Below are positions 7,545 to 15,643 of a stretch of DNA of 28,629 nt, one piece after another; the first letter of the stretch is position 1; each line of letters opens with the position of its first letter. A program made the position numbers and the translations under genes. The DNA comes from a virus. The notes beneath the pieces are model-generated. The model saw only the letters and a program-made list of their open reading frames with translations, had not been told where the DNA came from and ran no database searches. The stretch is taken from the IMG/VR virus record IMGVR_UViG_3300043313_000921, positions 1 through 28,629 of that record, one strand, 5' to 3'.

Positions 7545-7672
7545 TGATGGCTTCCAGAGCCTTCGCCCTCGCCGGGACACACAGGGCGGCCGACATTACC
7601 GAAGGGGATAGCGCATGTCTTGAGCATGGCCAGTCGCTCTATCTAGGTGCCGTTGCGCGGAGTCGGCAGTGA
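7544..7672 (+). CDS. Small coupled ORF, 42 aa
   Basis: This ORF exactly fills the gap between two larger genes. Its ATG at 7544 shares one base with the previous stop (TGATG), and its TGA at 7670-7672 overlaps the next GTG start (GTGA). A second ATG at 7547 is an alternative start. The peptide runs MMASRAFALAGTHRAADITE and continues to a YLGAVARSRQ end. The ribosome-binding site is weak, so translation would rely on coupling. Function unknown. The double overlap, in a genome where nearly all neighbours overlap this way, is the main evidence. Confidence 0.55.
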   Translation: MMASRAFALAGTHRAADITEGDSACLEHGQSLYLGAVARSRQ

Positions 7673-8007
7673 GTGATTCGCATTTCCAGATCAAACAGGG
7701 TGCGCAGAATCCGGCGCTCGAGGCCACGCTGACGAAGGGCGATGGCAGCGCGCAGGACTTGAGCGGTGGCACGGTGACGTTCAGCATGAAGCGCAAGCGC
7801 ACGGGCGCCGTGAAGGTGAATGCGGCACCGGTGGTGATCGTGAGCGCAGTTGCTGGCATGGTGAAATACCTATGGGCGGGTGTGGACAGCGATACGCCAG
7901 GCGTCTACTACGGGCAGTTCACCGTCACGGGGCTCTCGGGCGGGCCGGCGGTGTTCCCAACGTCCGGCTACATCTATGTGACCGTTGTGCCGAAGGCGAG
8001 CAGCTGA
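7669..8007 (+). CDS. Ig-like BppU/DUF2479-type phage protein, 112 aa
   Basis: The GTG at 7669 has GGAG six bases upstream and overlaps the previous stop. The pattern FQIKQGAQNPALEATLTKGD (residues 6-25), then SGGTVTFSMKRKRTG, then a final strand region (GYIYVTVVP) is typical of the N-terminal Ig-like domain found in phage baseplate upper proteins and in small stand-alone virion proteins. Here it is only the single domain. It probably decorates or joins a virion part. It overlaps the HNH gene by one base. Confidence 0.65.
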   Translation: MSDSHFQIKQGAQNPALEATLTKGDGSAQDLSGGTVTFSMKRKRTGAVKVNAAPVVIVSAVAGMVKYLWAGVDSDTPGVYYGQFTVTGLSGGPAVFPTSGYIYVTVVPKASS

Positions 8008-8456
8008 TGGCGTGCGCGCCACTGAAGACCTGTTCGGCGAGTCCGTACTGCCCGAATCCTTCGACGGGCGGGCCTTGTCCCGAGCATCAACGTGCGCGCG
8101 AGCGTCAGCGAGGATCGAGCACTGCGCGAGGTCTTGGTGCTCAACAGCGGGAATGGCGTAAGGACATTCTCTCGCGAGATCCCATTTGCCGTGGATGTGG
8201 CGCGGTGCCGAGCACCCATGCGGATCATGTGATCCCCCGGAAGCCTAGTGCTGATGACTGGAGCTATGAGAATGGACAAGGACTCTGCGGCGCGCCCGGA
8301 CCGATCGGCCCCCGCGGTGCGTGTCACTCGTTCAAGACGGCGATGGAGCGGCGCGATCTGTTCTTCGGTATCCGCCTGCGTGAAGAGGGAGCCAAGACAG
8401 GCGCGCCGGCACCGCAGGGATGGCGCTACCTGAAAGCGTTCGGAGGAGAGCAATGA
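8007..8456 (+). CDS. HNH endonuclease, packaging-associated, 149 aa
   Basis: The ATG at 8007 shares a base with the previous stop (TGATG); an in-frame extension back to 7872 would only duplicate the neighbour. The N-terminus has Cys/His pairs (Cys9, Cys15, Cys24, His27), then an Arg-rich helix. The HNH core shows Cys61-x2-Cys64, Asp73-His74 in HADHVIPR, Asn89, and Cys106-His107 in CHSFKT. An unusual GAPGPIGPRGA insert separates Cys94 from Cys106. HNH enzymes beside the terminase help cleave DNA during packaging in HK97-like phages. Here it lies two genes ahead of the small terminase. Confident on family; the packaging role is by context. Confidence 0.85.
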   Translation: MACAPLKTCSASPYCPNPSTGGPCPEHQRARERQRGSSTARGLGAQQREWRKDILSRDPICRGCGAVPSTHADHVIPRKPSADDWSYENGQGLCGAPGPIGPRGACHSFKTAMERRDLFFGIRLREEGAKTGAPAPQGWRYLKAFGGEQ

Positions 8457-9076
8457 GGGACTATGCGGCGATCCCCTGGAATCTCGTGCGCACGGTTGCC
8501 CCCGCCGTTCGTGTCGTCGGCATTGATGAGCTGAAGCACTACCTGCGGGTGACATGGGACGAGGAGAATGACAGCATCGAGGACATCGCTCTCGCTGCGG
8601 AGGAAGAAGTTGAGAAAGAGCTCTCTCGTGCACTCACGGCGCAAACATGGGTACTACGCCTAGATGCGTTCCCCTGCTGGGAGATCCTGCTGCCCAGACC
8701 AGCACCTAAGGATGGACCCTACCTCACCAGTGTGACGCAACTGCAGTATGTGGACGCGGATGGGAATACGATTGTGCTCAGTGGATCGGTCTATGTGGTG
8801 GATACCGCATCCGATCCAGCACGCATTCATCTCGCTCCTAACCAAGTGTGGCCAGCGACGAGAACTGTACCGAATGCGGTCATCATCACCTATGTGGCTG
8901 GTAAGGTGACAGGTGAGGAAGTCCCGGAGCTTATTCGCATGGCCATCAAGCAGGCAGCAGCCGACATGTACACGCACCGCGAGCCTACGCTCACCGGGAC
9001 GATCGTGAACAACCTGCCCATTTACGAGCGGCTGATGACGAGCCACCGCTGCCTGCATGAGTTTCGCTATGAGTAG
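8453..9076 (+). CDS. Head-tail connector protein, HK97 gp6 type, 208 aa
   Basis: The start overlaps the HNH stop (ATGA) and follows CGGAGGAG. The order of segments fits the gp6/gp8-type connector family: ELKHYLRVTWDEENDSIED near residues 26-45 (the D-D/E-x-L-I-type acidic helix), a long helix (AAEEEVEKELSRAL), the central beta region (TWVLRLDAFP, SVTQLQYVDADG) and a C-terminal helix of the form PELIRMAIKQAAADMYTHRE. These proteins form a ring under the portal. The gene is usually downstream of the capsid gene; here it is upstream of the terminase, and no second copy is seen after the capsid. Confidence 0.8.
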   Translation: MRDYAAIPWNLVRTVAPAVRVVGIDELKHYLRVTWDEENDSIEDIALAAEEEVEKELSRALTAQTWVLRLDAFPCWEILLPRPAPKDGPYLTSVTQLQYVDADGNTIVLSGSVYVVDTASDPARIHLAPNQVWPATRTVPNAVIITYVAGKVTGEEVPELIRMAIKQAAADMYTHREPTLTGTIVNNLPIYERLMTSHRCLHEFRYE

Positions 9077-9179
9077 GGGGGGGGCATCAAAACTCTGGCG
9101 CCCTGCGCCCAAGACCACCAGAAGCCTTCGCGCGCACGTCCACGGAATTGGCGTTCCTGAGCATATGGGGATTTCGTGA
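9069..9179 (+). CDS. Small coupled ORF, 36 aa, with a G9 tract
   Basis: This ORF fills the gap between the connector and small terminase. Its ATG at 9069 lies eight bases before the end of the connector stop, and its TGA at 9177-9179 overlaps the terminase GTG (GTGA at 9176). The peptide begins MSRGGASKLWRPAPKTTRSL and ends GVPEHMGIS; it is very basic. Codons 3-6 lie on a run of nine G (9076-9084), a site prone to slippage or to sequencing error. It could simply be a ribosome-carrying spacer. Unknown function. Confidence 0.45.
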   Translation: MSRGGASKLWRPAPKTTRSLRAHVHGIGVPEHMGIS

Positions 9180-9568
9180 GAGGTCGTAAACGCACACCGA
9201 CAAAGATCCTCGAGATCCGCGGCGCGTTTCGGCGCAATCCGCAGCGGAAAAAGGATCGCGAGGGCGAGCCGGAGCCGACATTGGGCGTCGGGAAGCCTCC
9301 GTCTTACCTCGGTCCCGAAGCGCGCGCGCGCTGGCGCGAGTTGGCGACGCTTGGGCAGATATGGCTCACGCAAGCGGAACGTCCGAAGCTCGAGGAAACG
9401 GCCAAGCTGTGGGCGAAATCGCGCCGTAACGAGCTAACGACGGCAGATGGTAAGCGCTACGACAAACTGCTGGGCGATCTCGGGTTCGATCCCGTCGCGC
9501 GCACACGCATCAAAACGCCGTCGCAATCGAAGCCTGATGCGAAGCGGAAGCGGTTTTTCGGTACATGA
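9176..9568 (+). CDS. terS: Terminase small subunit, P27 type, 130 aa
   Basis: The GTG at 9176 has GGGGA shortly upstream and overlaps the previous stop. The N-terminus RGRKRTPTKILEIRGAFRRN followed by the PPSYLGPEARARWRELA segment (about residues 41-57) is the hallmark of the P27 family of small terminases. The C-terminus is basic. It recognises the packaging site and feeds DNA to the large subunit. It overlaps the large-subunit gene by ATGA at 9565, the usual arrangement. Confidence 0.88.
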   Translation: MRGRKRTPTKILEIRGAFRRNPQRKKDREGEPEPTLGVGKPPSYLGPEARARWRELATLGQIWLTQAERPKLEETAKLWAKSRRNELTTADGKRYDKLLGDLGFDPVARTRIKTPSQSKPDAKRKRFFGT

Positions 9569-11352
9569 CTGCCACGGCGACGCGATCGCGGCGATCCGGG
9601 AAGCCGAAACGGCCTGCCGGCGGGTGGTGGGGTGATGGTCCCGCACCATGGGATCGTTGGCCTGGCACCAGCATCCGGATCCAGGCGACATGGTGTGAGG
9701 AGCGCAGTCGCTGGGAGTCGCATGGCGGGAAGTACTTCTATGACACGAAGACGGCCGACAAGGCGGTAGACTTTTTCCCCGCCTATTTGACGCACCATAT
9801 CGGGGAATTCGCGCACAAAGCCTTCGACTTGATGGATTATCAAGCACTGCTGCTCACGCGTCCGATCTTCGGCTGGAAAAGGGCCGGTGACGGCATGCGT
9901 CGATTTCGTAAAGTGTTCGCCTTCATTCCGAAGGGAGGCGGCAAGAGCCCATGGGCATCCGGCACGGGTATCTATCTCGCACTCTGCGACAACGAGCCAG
10001 GGGCCGAGATCTACGCGGTCGCGGCCGATACCAAACAGGCGCGGATCGTTCACGACAACGCCAAGATCATGGTTGAGGAATCCCGGGAGCTGCTCGAGAT
10101 GTGCGAGGTGCGGCGCGACTCGATCTACCACCCGGCGAGTCGCTCGGCCTACAGCGTGCTCTCCTCGGATGCGTCGACGAAACACGGATTCCGCCCGCAC
10201 GGCGTGCTGTTCGACGAGTTCCACGCCCAGCCGAACCGTGATCTGTACGAGGCGCTGAAGAAGTCGCTCGTGAAGCGACGCCAGCCGCTGTTGCTGATGA
10301 TCACGCATGCCGGCGACGATGACGAAGGCATCTGCTATGAGGAGTACGAGTACGCGAAAGGCGTGCTGAGCGGCAAAATCCCGGACGAATCGTGCCTGCC
10401 GGTGATCTTCGAGATGACGCCGGAGGATGACTGGAAGGATCCGAAGGTCTGGGCGCGCGTGAACCCCGGCTACGGTATCACCGTCCAGGTCGACGGCATC
10501 GCGGCGGAGTGCGAGGAAGCCAAGGTTGAGCCGCGGAAACTGAACGATTTCCTGCGATTCCACGGGAATCGATGGGTTAATCAGGCCTCGGCATGGATTC
10601 CGATCGACTGGTGGGATGCCTGCCGCGGTGATTTCACGGATGCGGAGCTCCTCCAGTTGCCGGTATTCCCCGGCTTTGACATGGCTCAGAAGCACGATCT
10701 GGCGTCGCTGGTGTTGACGTTCCCCCGGCGACTTGAGGAGCCGGCGCTCGACGTCGAAGTGGTTGGTGGGGACGCTCTGCCCGAAAAACGGGTCCTGTCG
10801 CTCAATTTTGCGATCACGTGCGTGCCATTCTTCTGGATTCCCGAAGATACGATGCGCGAGCACGAAAAGATGGATGGCGTACCCTATGAACAGTGGGTGC
10901 GCGCGGGGCTCGTGACGGCGACCCCGGGGCCGATGATCGACGAAAATCGTATCCTGCGCGATATCCGCGGCCCGATTGCCGAGCGCTTCCCCCGGATTCG
11001 GGAAGCCACGTTCAAGTATGACCCAGCCTTCGCCACGTCCATCGCGATCAATCTGCTGGCGGCCGGGTTTCGCTGCGTCGAGCTGTTACAGAACTACAAA
11101 TATCTCTCCGAGCCGAGCATGGTTTTCGAGTCGCTGATCCGCGCGAAGCGCGTGCGCCATGACGGCCAGCGGATTTTGCGCTGGAACATGGAAAACGTAT
11201 CCGTGAAACGGGACGATGCGGGCCGGATCCGCCCCGTGAAGCCCAAACGCCAGTCGAAGCGCATCGATGGCACCGTGGCGACGATCTTTGGCATCGACGG
11301 CGTGATCCGCGAGAGTTGGGGCGACGGCGGGCTCCTGATGGAATTCGCATGA
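9565..11352 (+). CDS. terL: Terminase large subunit, 595 aa
   Basis: The start overlaps the small-subunit stop (ATGA). The ATPase domain shows a Walker A-like motif, PKGGGKS (residues 122-128), and a Walker B, GVLFDEFH, with Asp217-Glu218. The C-terminal RNase H-like nuclease has candidate acids at Asp372 (GFDMAQKHDLASL), Asp486 (FKYDPAF) and Asp568 (RIDGTVA). Length and motif order fit the HK97/phiC31-type large terminases (YmfN-like, Terminase_1/6 region). It cuts concatemeric DNA and pumps it through the portal. No frameshift or missing core motif is seen. Confidence 0.93.
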   Translation: MTATATRSRRSGKPKRPAGGWWGDGPAPWDRWPGTSIRIQATWCEERSRWESHGGKYFYDTKTADKAVDFFPAYLTHHIGEFAHKAFDLMDYQALLLTRPIFGWKRAGDGMRRFRKVFAFIPKGGGKSPWASGTGIYLALCDNEPGAEIYAVAADTKQARIVHDNAKIMVEESRELLEMCEVRRDSIYHPASRSAYSVLSSDASTKHGFRPHGVLFDEFHAQPNRDLYEALKKSLVKRRQPLLLMITHAGDDDEGICYEEYEYAKGVLSGKIPDESCLPVIFEMTPEDDWKDPKVWARVNPGYGITVQVDGIAAECEEAKVEPRKLNDFLRFHGNRWVNQASAWIPIDWWDACRGDFTDAELLQLPVFPGFDMAQKHDLASLVLTFPRRLEEPALDVEVVGGDALPEKRVLSLNFAITCVPFFWIPEDTMREHEKMDGVPYEQWVRAGLVTATPGPMIDENRILRDIRGPIAERFPRIREATFKYDPAFATSIAINLLAAGFRCVELLQNYKYLSEPSMVFESLIRAKRVRHDGQRILRWNMENVSVKRDDAGRIRPVKPKRQSKRIDGTVATIFGIDGVIRESWGDGGLLMEFA

Positions 11353-11552
11353 AGCGGCCCTCCTGGCTCCGATTTCCCCGCATTCCGCGTCCCGATGTGG
11401 ATGTGCGCGACGTGCACGTCTACATCGGGCTCGCGCTCGCAACGTGGGGCGCGGCGCAACTCTCGCGGCCGTGGGCAACGATCGGCCTCGGCGTCGCGCT
11501 GGCCCTCCTCGGCGTCTTTCTGCCGCGGATTCTCCCACGGAAGGGGCCCTAA
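11349..11552 (+). CDS. Small two-helix membrane protein, 67 aa
   Basis: The ATG at 11349 overlaps the terminase stop (ATGA); an earlier in-frame start at 11316 would lie inside the terminase. The N-terminus is basic, followed by DVRDVHVYIGLALATWGAA (about residues 19-37) and WATIGLGVALALLGVFLP (about 43-60), two likely membrane helices with a short loop. A small protein of this shape between large terminase and portal recurs in HK97-like phages; its role is unknown. A holin-like function is possible but nothing supports it beyond topology. Confidence 0.7.
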   Translation: MKRPSWLRFPRIPRPDVDVRDVHVYIGLALATWGAAQLSRPWATIGLGVALALLGVFLPRILPRKGP

Positions 11553-13175
11553 GTGGGCATTATCTCGACGCTCGAGCGTTCCGGTTTGCGCGCTGATCAG
11601 GGCTCGCTCCCCTTCGATGATCCGCGGCTCTGGACCCCGTACAACTCCTGGGATGCGAGCAATGCGGCCGGTTATCCAATCACCCGTGAGACGGTGATGC
11701 GGATCTCGACCGTGTTCGCTTGTGTGAGCCTGAAGGCGGAAACGATCGGCACGCTTCCGTGTCACCTCTATCGCCGGCTAGACAATGGCGGTCGCGAGCG
11801 GGCGAAGGAGCACCGCTGTTACCGCACCGCGCGCCAAACTCCGAACGGACAGGATACGGCGATCGACTTTTTTACCCGGGGCGAAAGTCGCGTCAACCTC
11901 AGCGGGCTCGCATTGGCGGAAATCCATACCCGTCGCGATCGCGTCGAACTAGTGCCGTACAAGACGAGTGACATCACAAAAACCGAGCTCCTCGATGGCA
12001 ACCGACTGCGCTGGGAGGTCATCGATCCAGTCACCCGCCAGTCCAAGATCCTGTTGCAGGATGAGGTGCTCTATGTGCGCGACCTCATGCAGGATGGCTT
12101 CGCAGCCGTCGGGCGCGCGGTGGTTGCCCAAGAAGCAATCGCCGTTGCGGCCGCGGCTGAGGCCTTCGTCGGGGGCTTTTTCCGCAATGACGCGACCGGA
12201 CGCCTCGCGCTGAGCTTGCCGACGAACCCGGACGAGAAGACGAAGGCCGCCTATCGCCAGATGGTGAACGACAATTACGCCGGCTGGCGTAACCGCTCCA
12301 AGACCATGTTCCTCTGGGGCGGCATGACGGCGACAGAGCTCGGCAAGCATGACGACAACGGCTTCATTGTCGATCCCCGGAACTACCAAGTCGCCGACAT
12401 TGCTCGCTTCTTCGGTCGGATTCCGCTGTTTATGATCGGCCTCGAGGAGAAGTCCACGACGTGGGGCACGGGCATCGAGCAGCAGACACAAGCGTGGATC
12501 AATTACGGGATGCTACCGAGTATCGTGCGCTGGGAACAGGCACTCAATCGGGATCTGCTGCAGCCCGAGGAGCAAGAGGAGTATTTCTTCGAGTTCAACC
12601 TCGACGGATTGCTGCGTGGGGACTCGATGCAGCGCGCCCAGGTGAACGAGATCAAGCGGCGGAACGGAGTGATCAACCCGGACGAGTGGCGCCTCAGCGA
12701 CAACATGAATCCCCGCAAGGATGGCGGCGGGGAGGAGTATCTCGATACGCCGACCGGTGCGGCCCCGAACGCGGGGACAGGACCGAAGGAGCCGGACCCG
12801 AAGCCGAAACCTCAGGAACAGGCTCGGATCATCCCGGCGCCGCTGTTGGCGGATGCGGTGCACCGGATCGCGAGCCGGGAGATTGATGATGTCGGCCGTC
12901 GAGCGGCGCGCGCCACGGATACGGTGAAGTGGGCGGCCTGGGTGACGAAGTACTACGCCGCCCATCGCGACTACGTCGTGAAGGTCCTGGCACCGATCGG
13001 CGAGGCGTTTGGCTTTGAGCACTGGGTGCTTGAGGAGGCGGCCGGGTCGATTCAGCGGACAGCCGAGGGCCTGATCGCGGCCGCGGTACCTGACTTCCTG
13101 GCGCGTCGGCGGGACGAGATTACGGAAATCCTCGAGGAGACTTTCACAGCCGGCGCGGCCGCGCGACAGGAGTAG
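11553..13175 (+). CDS. Portal protein, HK97 family, 540 aa
   Basis: The GTG at 11553 follows the previous stop directly. Family marks are VMRISTVFACVSLKAETIGT (about residues 48-67), the DFF and NLSGLALAEI segment, VPYKTSDIT, a DEVLYVRDL strand, and the central FGRIPLFMIGLEEKSTTWGT region (about 288-307) of the clip/stem part. A Pro/Lys linker (about residues 410-425) leads to a helical C-terminal extension of over 100 residues. The dodecameric portal forms the vertex for packaging and tail attachment. It is followed by the protease and capsid genes, as in HK97. Confidence 0.93.
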   Translation: MGIISTLERSGLRADQGSLPFDDPRLWTPYNSWDASNAAGYPITRETVMRISTVFACVSLKAETIGTLPCHLYRRLDNGGRERAKEHRCYRTARQTPNGQDTAIDFFTRGESRVNLSGLALAEIHTRRDRVELVPYKTSDITKTELLDGNRLRWEVIDPVTRQSKILLQDEVLYVRDLMQDGFAAVGRAVVAQEAIAVAAAAEAFVGGFFRNDATGRLALSLPTNPDEKTKAAYRQMVNDNYAGWRNRSKTMFLWGGMTATELGKHDDNGFIVDPRNYQVADIARFFGRIPLFMIGLEEKSTTWGTGIEQQTQAWINYGMLPSIVRWEQALNRDLLQPEEQEEYFFEFNLDGLLRGDSMQRAQVNEIKRRNGVINPDEWRLSDNMNPRKDGGGEEYLDTPTGAAPNAGTGPKEPDPKPKPQEQARIIPAPLLADAVHRIASREIDDVGRRAARATDTVKWAAWVTKYYAAHRDYVVKVLAPIGEAFGFEHWVLEEAAGSIQRTAEGLIAAAVPDFLARRRDEITEILEETFTAGAAARQE

Positions 13176-13178
13176 TCC

Positions 13179-14084
13179 ATGGGAAGCCAGATCGTTCAGC
13201 TGGTCCGCGCGCTCTCTCAACCCGTCCTCCTCGAGCACGACACACTGGTCAAGCTCGCGCAGATCTTCCAGCGCAAGCTCGGCGGCGAAGCGTTCGATGG
13301 CGCCGAGCTGCATGCCGAGCTCGGCGCCGCGACGCCAGCGCAACGGGGCAAAGCGGCTACGCCGACCACGGTGGCGGTGATCCCGATTTACGGAATGATC
13401 GCGCAGCACCCCCAGAGTCTGGGCACATCGACCGACCAGATCGGTGCGAAGCTCGCCGCGGCGCTCAGCAACCCGCAGGTCGATGCCATCCTCCTCGACA
13501 TCGACTCGCCGGGTGGCACGGTGGACGGCATTCCTGAGCTCGGGATGAAGATCGCGGCCGCCCGCGGCATCAAGCCGATCACCGCATTCGCGAACAGCTT
13601 CATCGCGTCGGCGGCGTACTGGCTCGCCTCCCAGGCCGACGAGGTCGTCGTGACTCCCTCTGGCCAGGTCGGCTCGATCGGCGTGTACATGCTGCACGAG
13701 GATTGGTCGCAGAAGCTGGCGAGCGAAGGCATCAAGGTCCGCGCGATCAGCGCCGGGAAGTACAAGCTCGAGGGCGCGAAGTGGGAGCCCCTCGATCCCG
13801 AGTTCGAGGCGTTCATTCAGCAGCGGGTCGACGAGGTCTACGGCTGGTTCGTGAAGGCGGTGGCCGCGGGCCGGCGCGACACGCAGACCAACGTGCGCAA
13901 CGGCTATGGCGAGGGCCGCATGCTTGGCGCCACACAGTCGGTGAAAGCGAATCTTGCCGATCGCGTCGGCGGCTTCGACGACGCCCTGGCGGGACTCGCC
14001 AAACGGGTCACGCTGCGTACGGGGCCCCGAGCTGATATCCTTCGCCGACGGTTAGAACTTGACAGCCGGACGGAGATCTCCTAA
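13179..14084 (+). CDS. Capsid maturation protease, S49 (SppA-like), 301 aa
   Basis: The ATG at 13179 follows ACAGGAG. After a 65-residue N-terminal segment come the S49 marks: VIPIYGMIAQ (about 68-76), LLDIDSPGGTVDG (105-117, oxyanion region), the nucleophile candidate Ser144 in FIASAAYW, the SGQVGSIGVYM segment (161-171), and Lys194/Lys196 in SAGKYKLEG as the general-base candidate. The length is usual for phage S49 proteases that cleave the capsid scaffold or delta domain. Lying between portal and capsid genes supports that role. Confidence 0.9.
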   Translation: MGSQIVQLVRALSQPVLLEHDTLVKLAQIFQRKLGGEAFDGAELHAELGAATPAQRGKAATPTTVAVIPIYGMIAQHPQSLGTSTDQIGAKLAAALSNPQVDAILLDIDSPGGTVDGIPELGMKIAAARGIKPITAFANSFIASAAYWLASQADEVVVTPSGQVGSIGVYMLHEDWSQKLASEGIKVRAISAGKYKLEGAKWEPLDPEFEAFIQQRVDEVYGWFVKAVAAGRRDTQTNVRNGYGEGRMLGATQSVKANLADRVGGFDDALAGLAKRVTLRTGPRADILRRRLELDSRTEIS

Positions 14085-14287
14085 CGTAAGGTCTGACGCC
14101 CGAGGTGGACGCGGCAGCGTCCCTGACGGCACCAGCAGTAAAAATCGACGTCGGTCATCCGTTACGCGGCAGCGGGCGGGGACTTAGCGACTAGAGCACA
14201 CACTCTGGCGCGGTGTCCTTGCCCGCTTTCGTCTTTCCCCACAATCACGCGGTTGCGATCAAGGCCCGCCCAACACGGAGCGGACGC
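14085..14287 (+). promoter_or_regulatory. 203-base gap with hairpin before the capsid gene
   Basis: This is the longest non-coding gap inside the late operon. It holds a perfect hairpin, GGACGC (14107-14112) and GCGTCC (14117-14122) around GGCA, with no following T-run. I see no convincing -35/-10 pair. A ribosome-binding GGAG at 14277-14280 precedes the capsid ATG by seven bases. The gap may hold a promoter or RNA-processing site that raises capsid expression; this is inference from position. Confidence 0.35.
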
Positions 14288-15604
14288 ATGACGCGACTGG
14301 AGAAGTACCAGGCCCAGCACGGCGAGACGGTGGTGGCCATGAAAGCCATCCTCGAAGCGGCTGAGGCCACAAACGGGATCCTGACGGCCGAGCAGGACAA
14401 GGACTACAAGCGGCTCGACCTCGTCCGGAAGGACCTCGAAGCGTCGATCGACCGCGAGAAGTCCGTGATGGACGCCGAGCGAAAAGCGACTGCTGTCGCG
14501 ACCGTCCCCGCTCAGCCAGGCGCCGAGCTCGTCGTCACGGGTGGACATGAGCGCGAAGCCGATCGCCCCTGGCTCACCTTCGGCGAGCAAATGCAGGCCA
14601 TTCGGGCGGCCTACTCGCCGGGCATGACCTTCGACAAACGCCTCTTCGCCGCTGCCAGCGGCATGAACCAGATGGTGCCGTCGGAGGGCGGATTCGCGGT
14701 GGCACCGCAGTTCGTTACCACCATCTGGGATGGCCTGAACGCACAAGCCGATAATCTGATCGGCGAGACTGATCAGTACTCCGTTGAGGGCGAGTCGCTG
14801 ACCTTCAACGCCAACGCCGAAACGTCTCGCGTGAACGGCTCGCGCTACGGCGGGATCCAGGGCTACTGGATCAACGAAGCGGACCAGATCACGAAGTCCA
14901 AGCCCAAGCTCCGCCAGATCAAGATCGAGCCGAAAGAGCTAGCCGTGCTCGTCTACTGCACGGACAAGGCGCTGCAAAATGCGGCCGCGCTCGAGCAGTT
15001 CCTCTCGCGGGCCGCCAAGGACGAGCTGGGCTTCCTGATCGGCGACGCGATCGTGAACGGTATCGGGGGTGGCCAGCCGAAAGGCCTGATGGGATCGGGC
15101 TCGAAGGTTGTCGTCAACAAGGAAACTTCCCAGGCGAGCGGCACCTTCCTCAAGGCCAACGCGAACAAGATGTGGGCGCGCATGCACCCCCGGCTCCGCG
15201 GGGGCGCAGTCTGGCTGATGAATGTGGATGTGGAGCCCACGCTCGACGATTTCTTCACCTCCATCAAGAACGTGGCGGGGTCTGAGAACGTCGGTGGCCT
15301 CGCATCCATGATCTACAACGCCGAGCGAAACACGCTGAAGGGGCGCCCCATCCGGTTCGTCGAGTACTGCCAGTCGCTCACCACCGAGGGCGACGTCATT
15401 CTCGTGAACTTGCAGACGTACCTCACGGGTGTGCGATCGGCCGGCCTGAAGTACGCCACGTCGATCCACGTCCGGTTCGAGTTCGCTGAAACCGCGTTCC
15501 GCTTCATGCTCGCGGTCGACGGTGAGTCATGGCTCAACTCGGCGCTGACGCCGTTCAAGGGTACGAACACGTTGTCGAACATCGTCACGCTGCAGACCCG
15601 GTAA
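14288..15604 (+). CDS. Major capsid protein, HK97 family, 438 aa
   Basis: The frame extends back to a GTG at 14213, but the ATG at 14288 has GGAG seven bases upstream and is chosen. Residues 1 to about 85 are charged and helical (delta/scaffold domain likely removed by the S49 protease), then an Ala/Val/Pro linker. The shell domain carries the usual HK97 marks: FAAASGMNQMVPSEGGFAVA (about residues 119-138), the WINEADQITKSKPKLRQI segment of the E-loop/P-domain region, ELAVLVYCTDKALQNAA, NGIGGGQPKGL and ETAFRFMLAVDG. It is followed by a probable capsid-associated protein. Confidence 0.93.
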   Translation: MTRLEKYQAQHGETVVAMKAILEAAEATNGILTAEQDKDYKRLDLVRKDLEASIDREKSVMDAERKATAVATVPAQPGAELVVTGGHEREADRPWLTFGEQMQAIRAAYSPGMTFDKRLFAAASGMNQMVPSEGGFAVAPQFVTTIWDGLNAQADNLIGETDQYSVEGESLTFNANAETSRVNGSRYGGIQGYWINEADQITKSKPKLRQIKIEPKELAVLVYCTDKALQNAAALEQFLSRAAKDELGFLIGDAIVNGIGGGQPKGLMGSGSKVVVNKETSQASGTFLKANANKMWARMHPRLRGGAVWLMNVDVEPTLDDFFTSIKNVAGSENVGGLASMIYNAERNTLKGRPIRFVEYCQSLTTEGDVILVNLQTYLTGVRSAGLKYATSIHVRFEFAETAFRFMLAVDGESWLNSALTPFKGTNTLSNIVTLQTR

Positions 15605-15643
15605 CCCTGAGTCCCCGGGGACTCCCGGGAAGGAGTGAAGGAC

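Noticed and set aside
9457-10863. 468-codon - strand frame opposite the large terminase
   Set aside because: It is entirely overlapped by the terminase with intact Walker and nuclease motifs; typical high-GC shadow.
14105-14194. 29-codon GTG ORF before the capsid gene
   Set aside because: No suitable ribosome-binding site and no overlap with its neighbours, unlike the small ORFs kept at 7544 and 9069.
14213-14287. N-terminal extension of the capsid protein from GTG 14213
   Set aside because: ATG 14288 has a well-placed GGAG; the extension looks unlike the usual start of HK97 capsid proteins.
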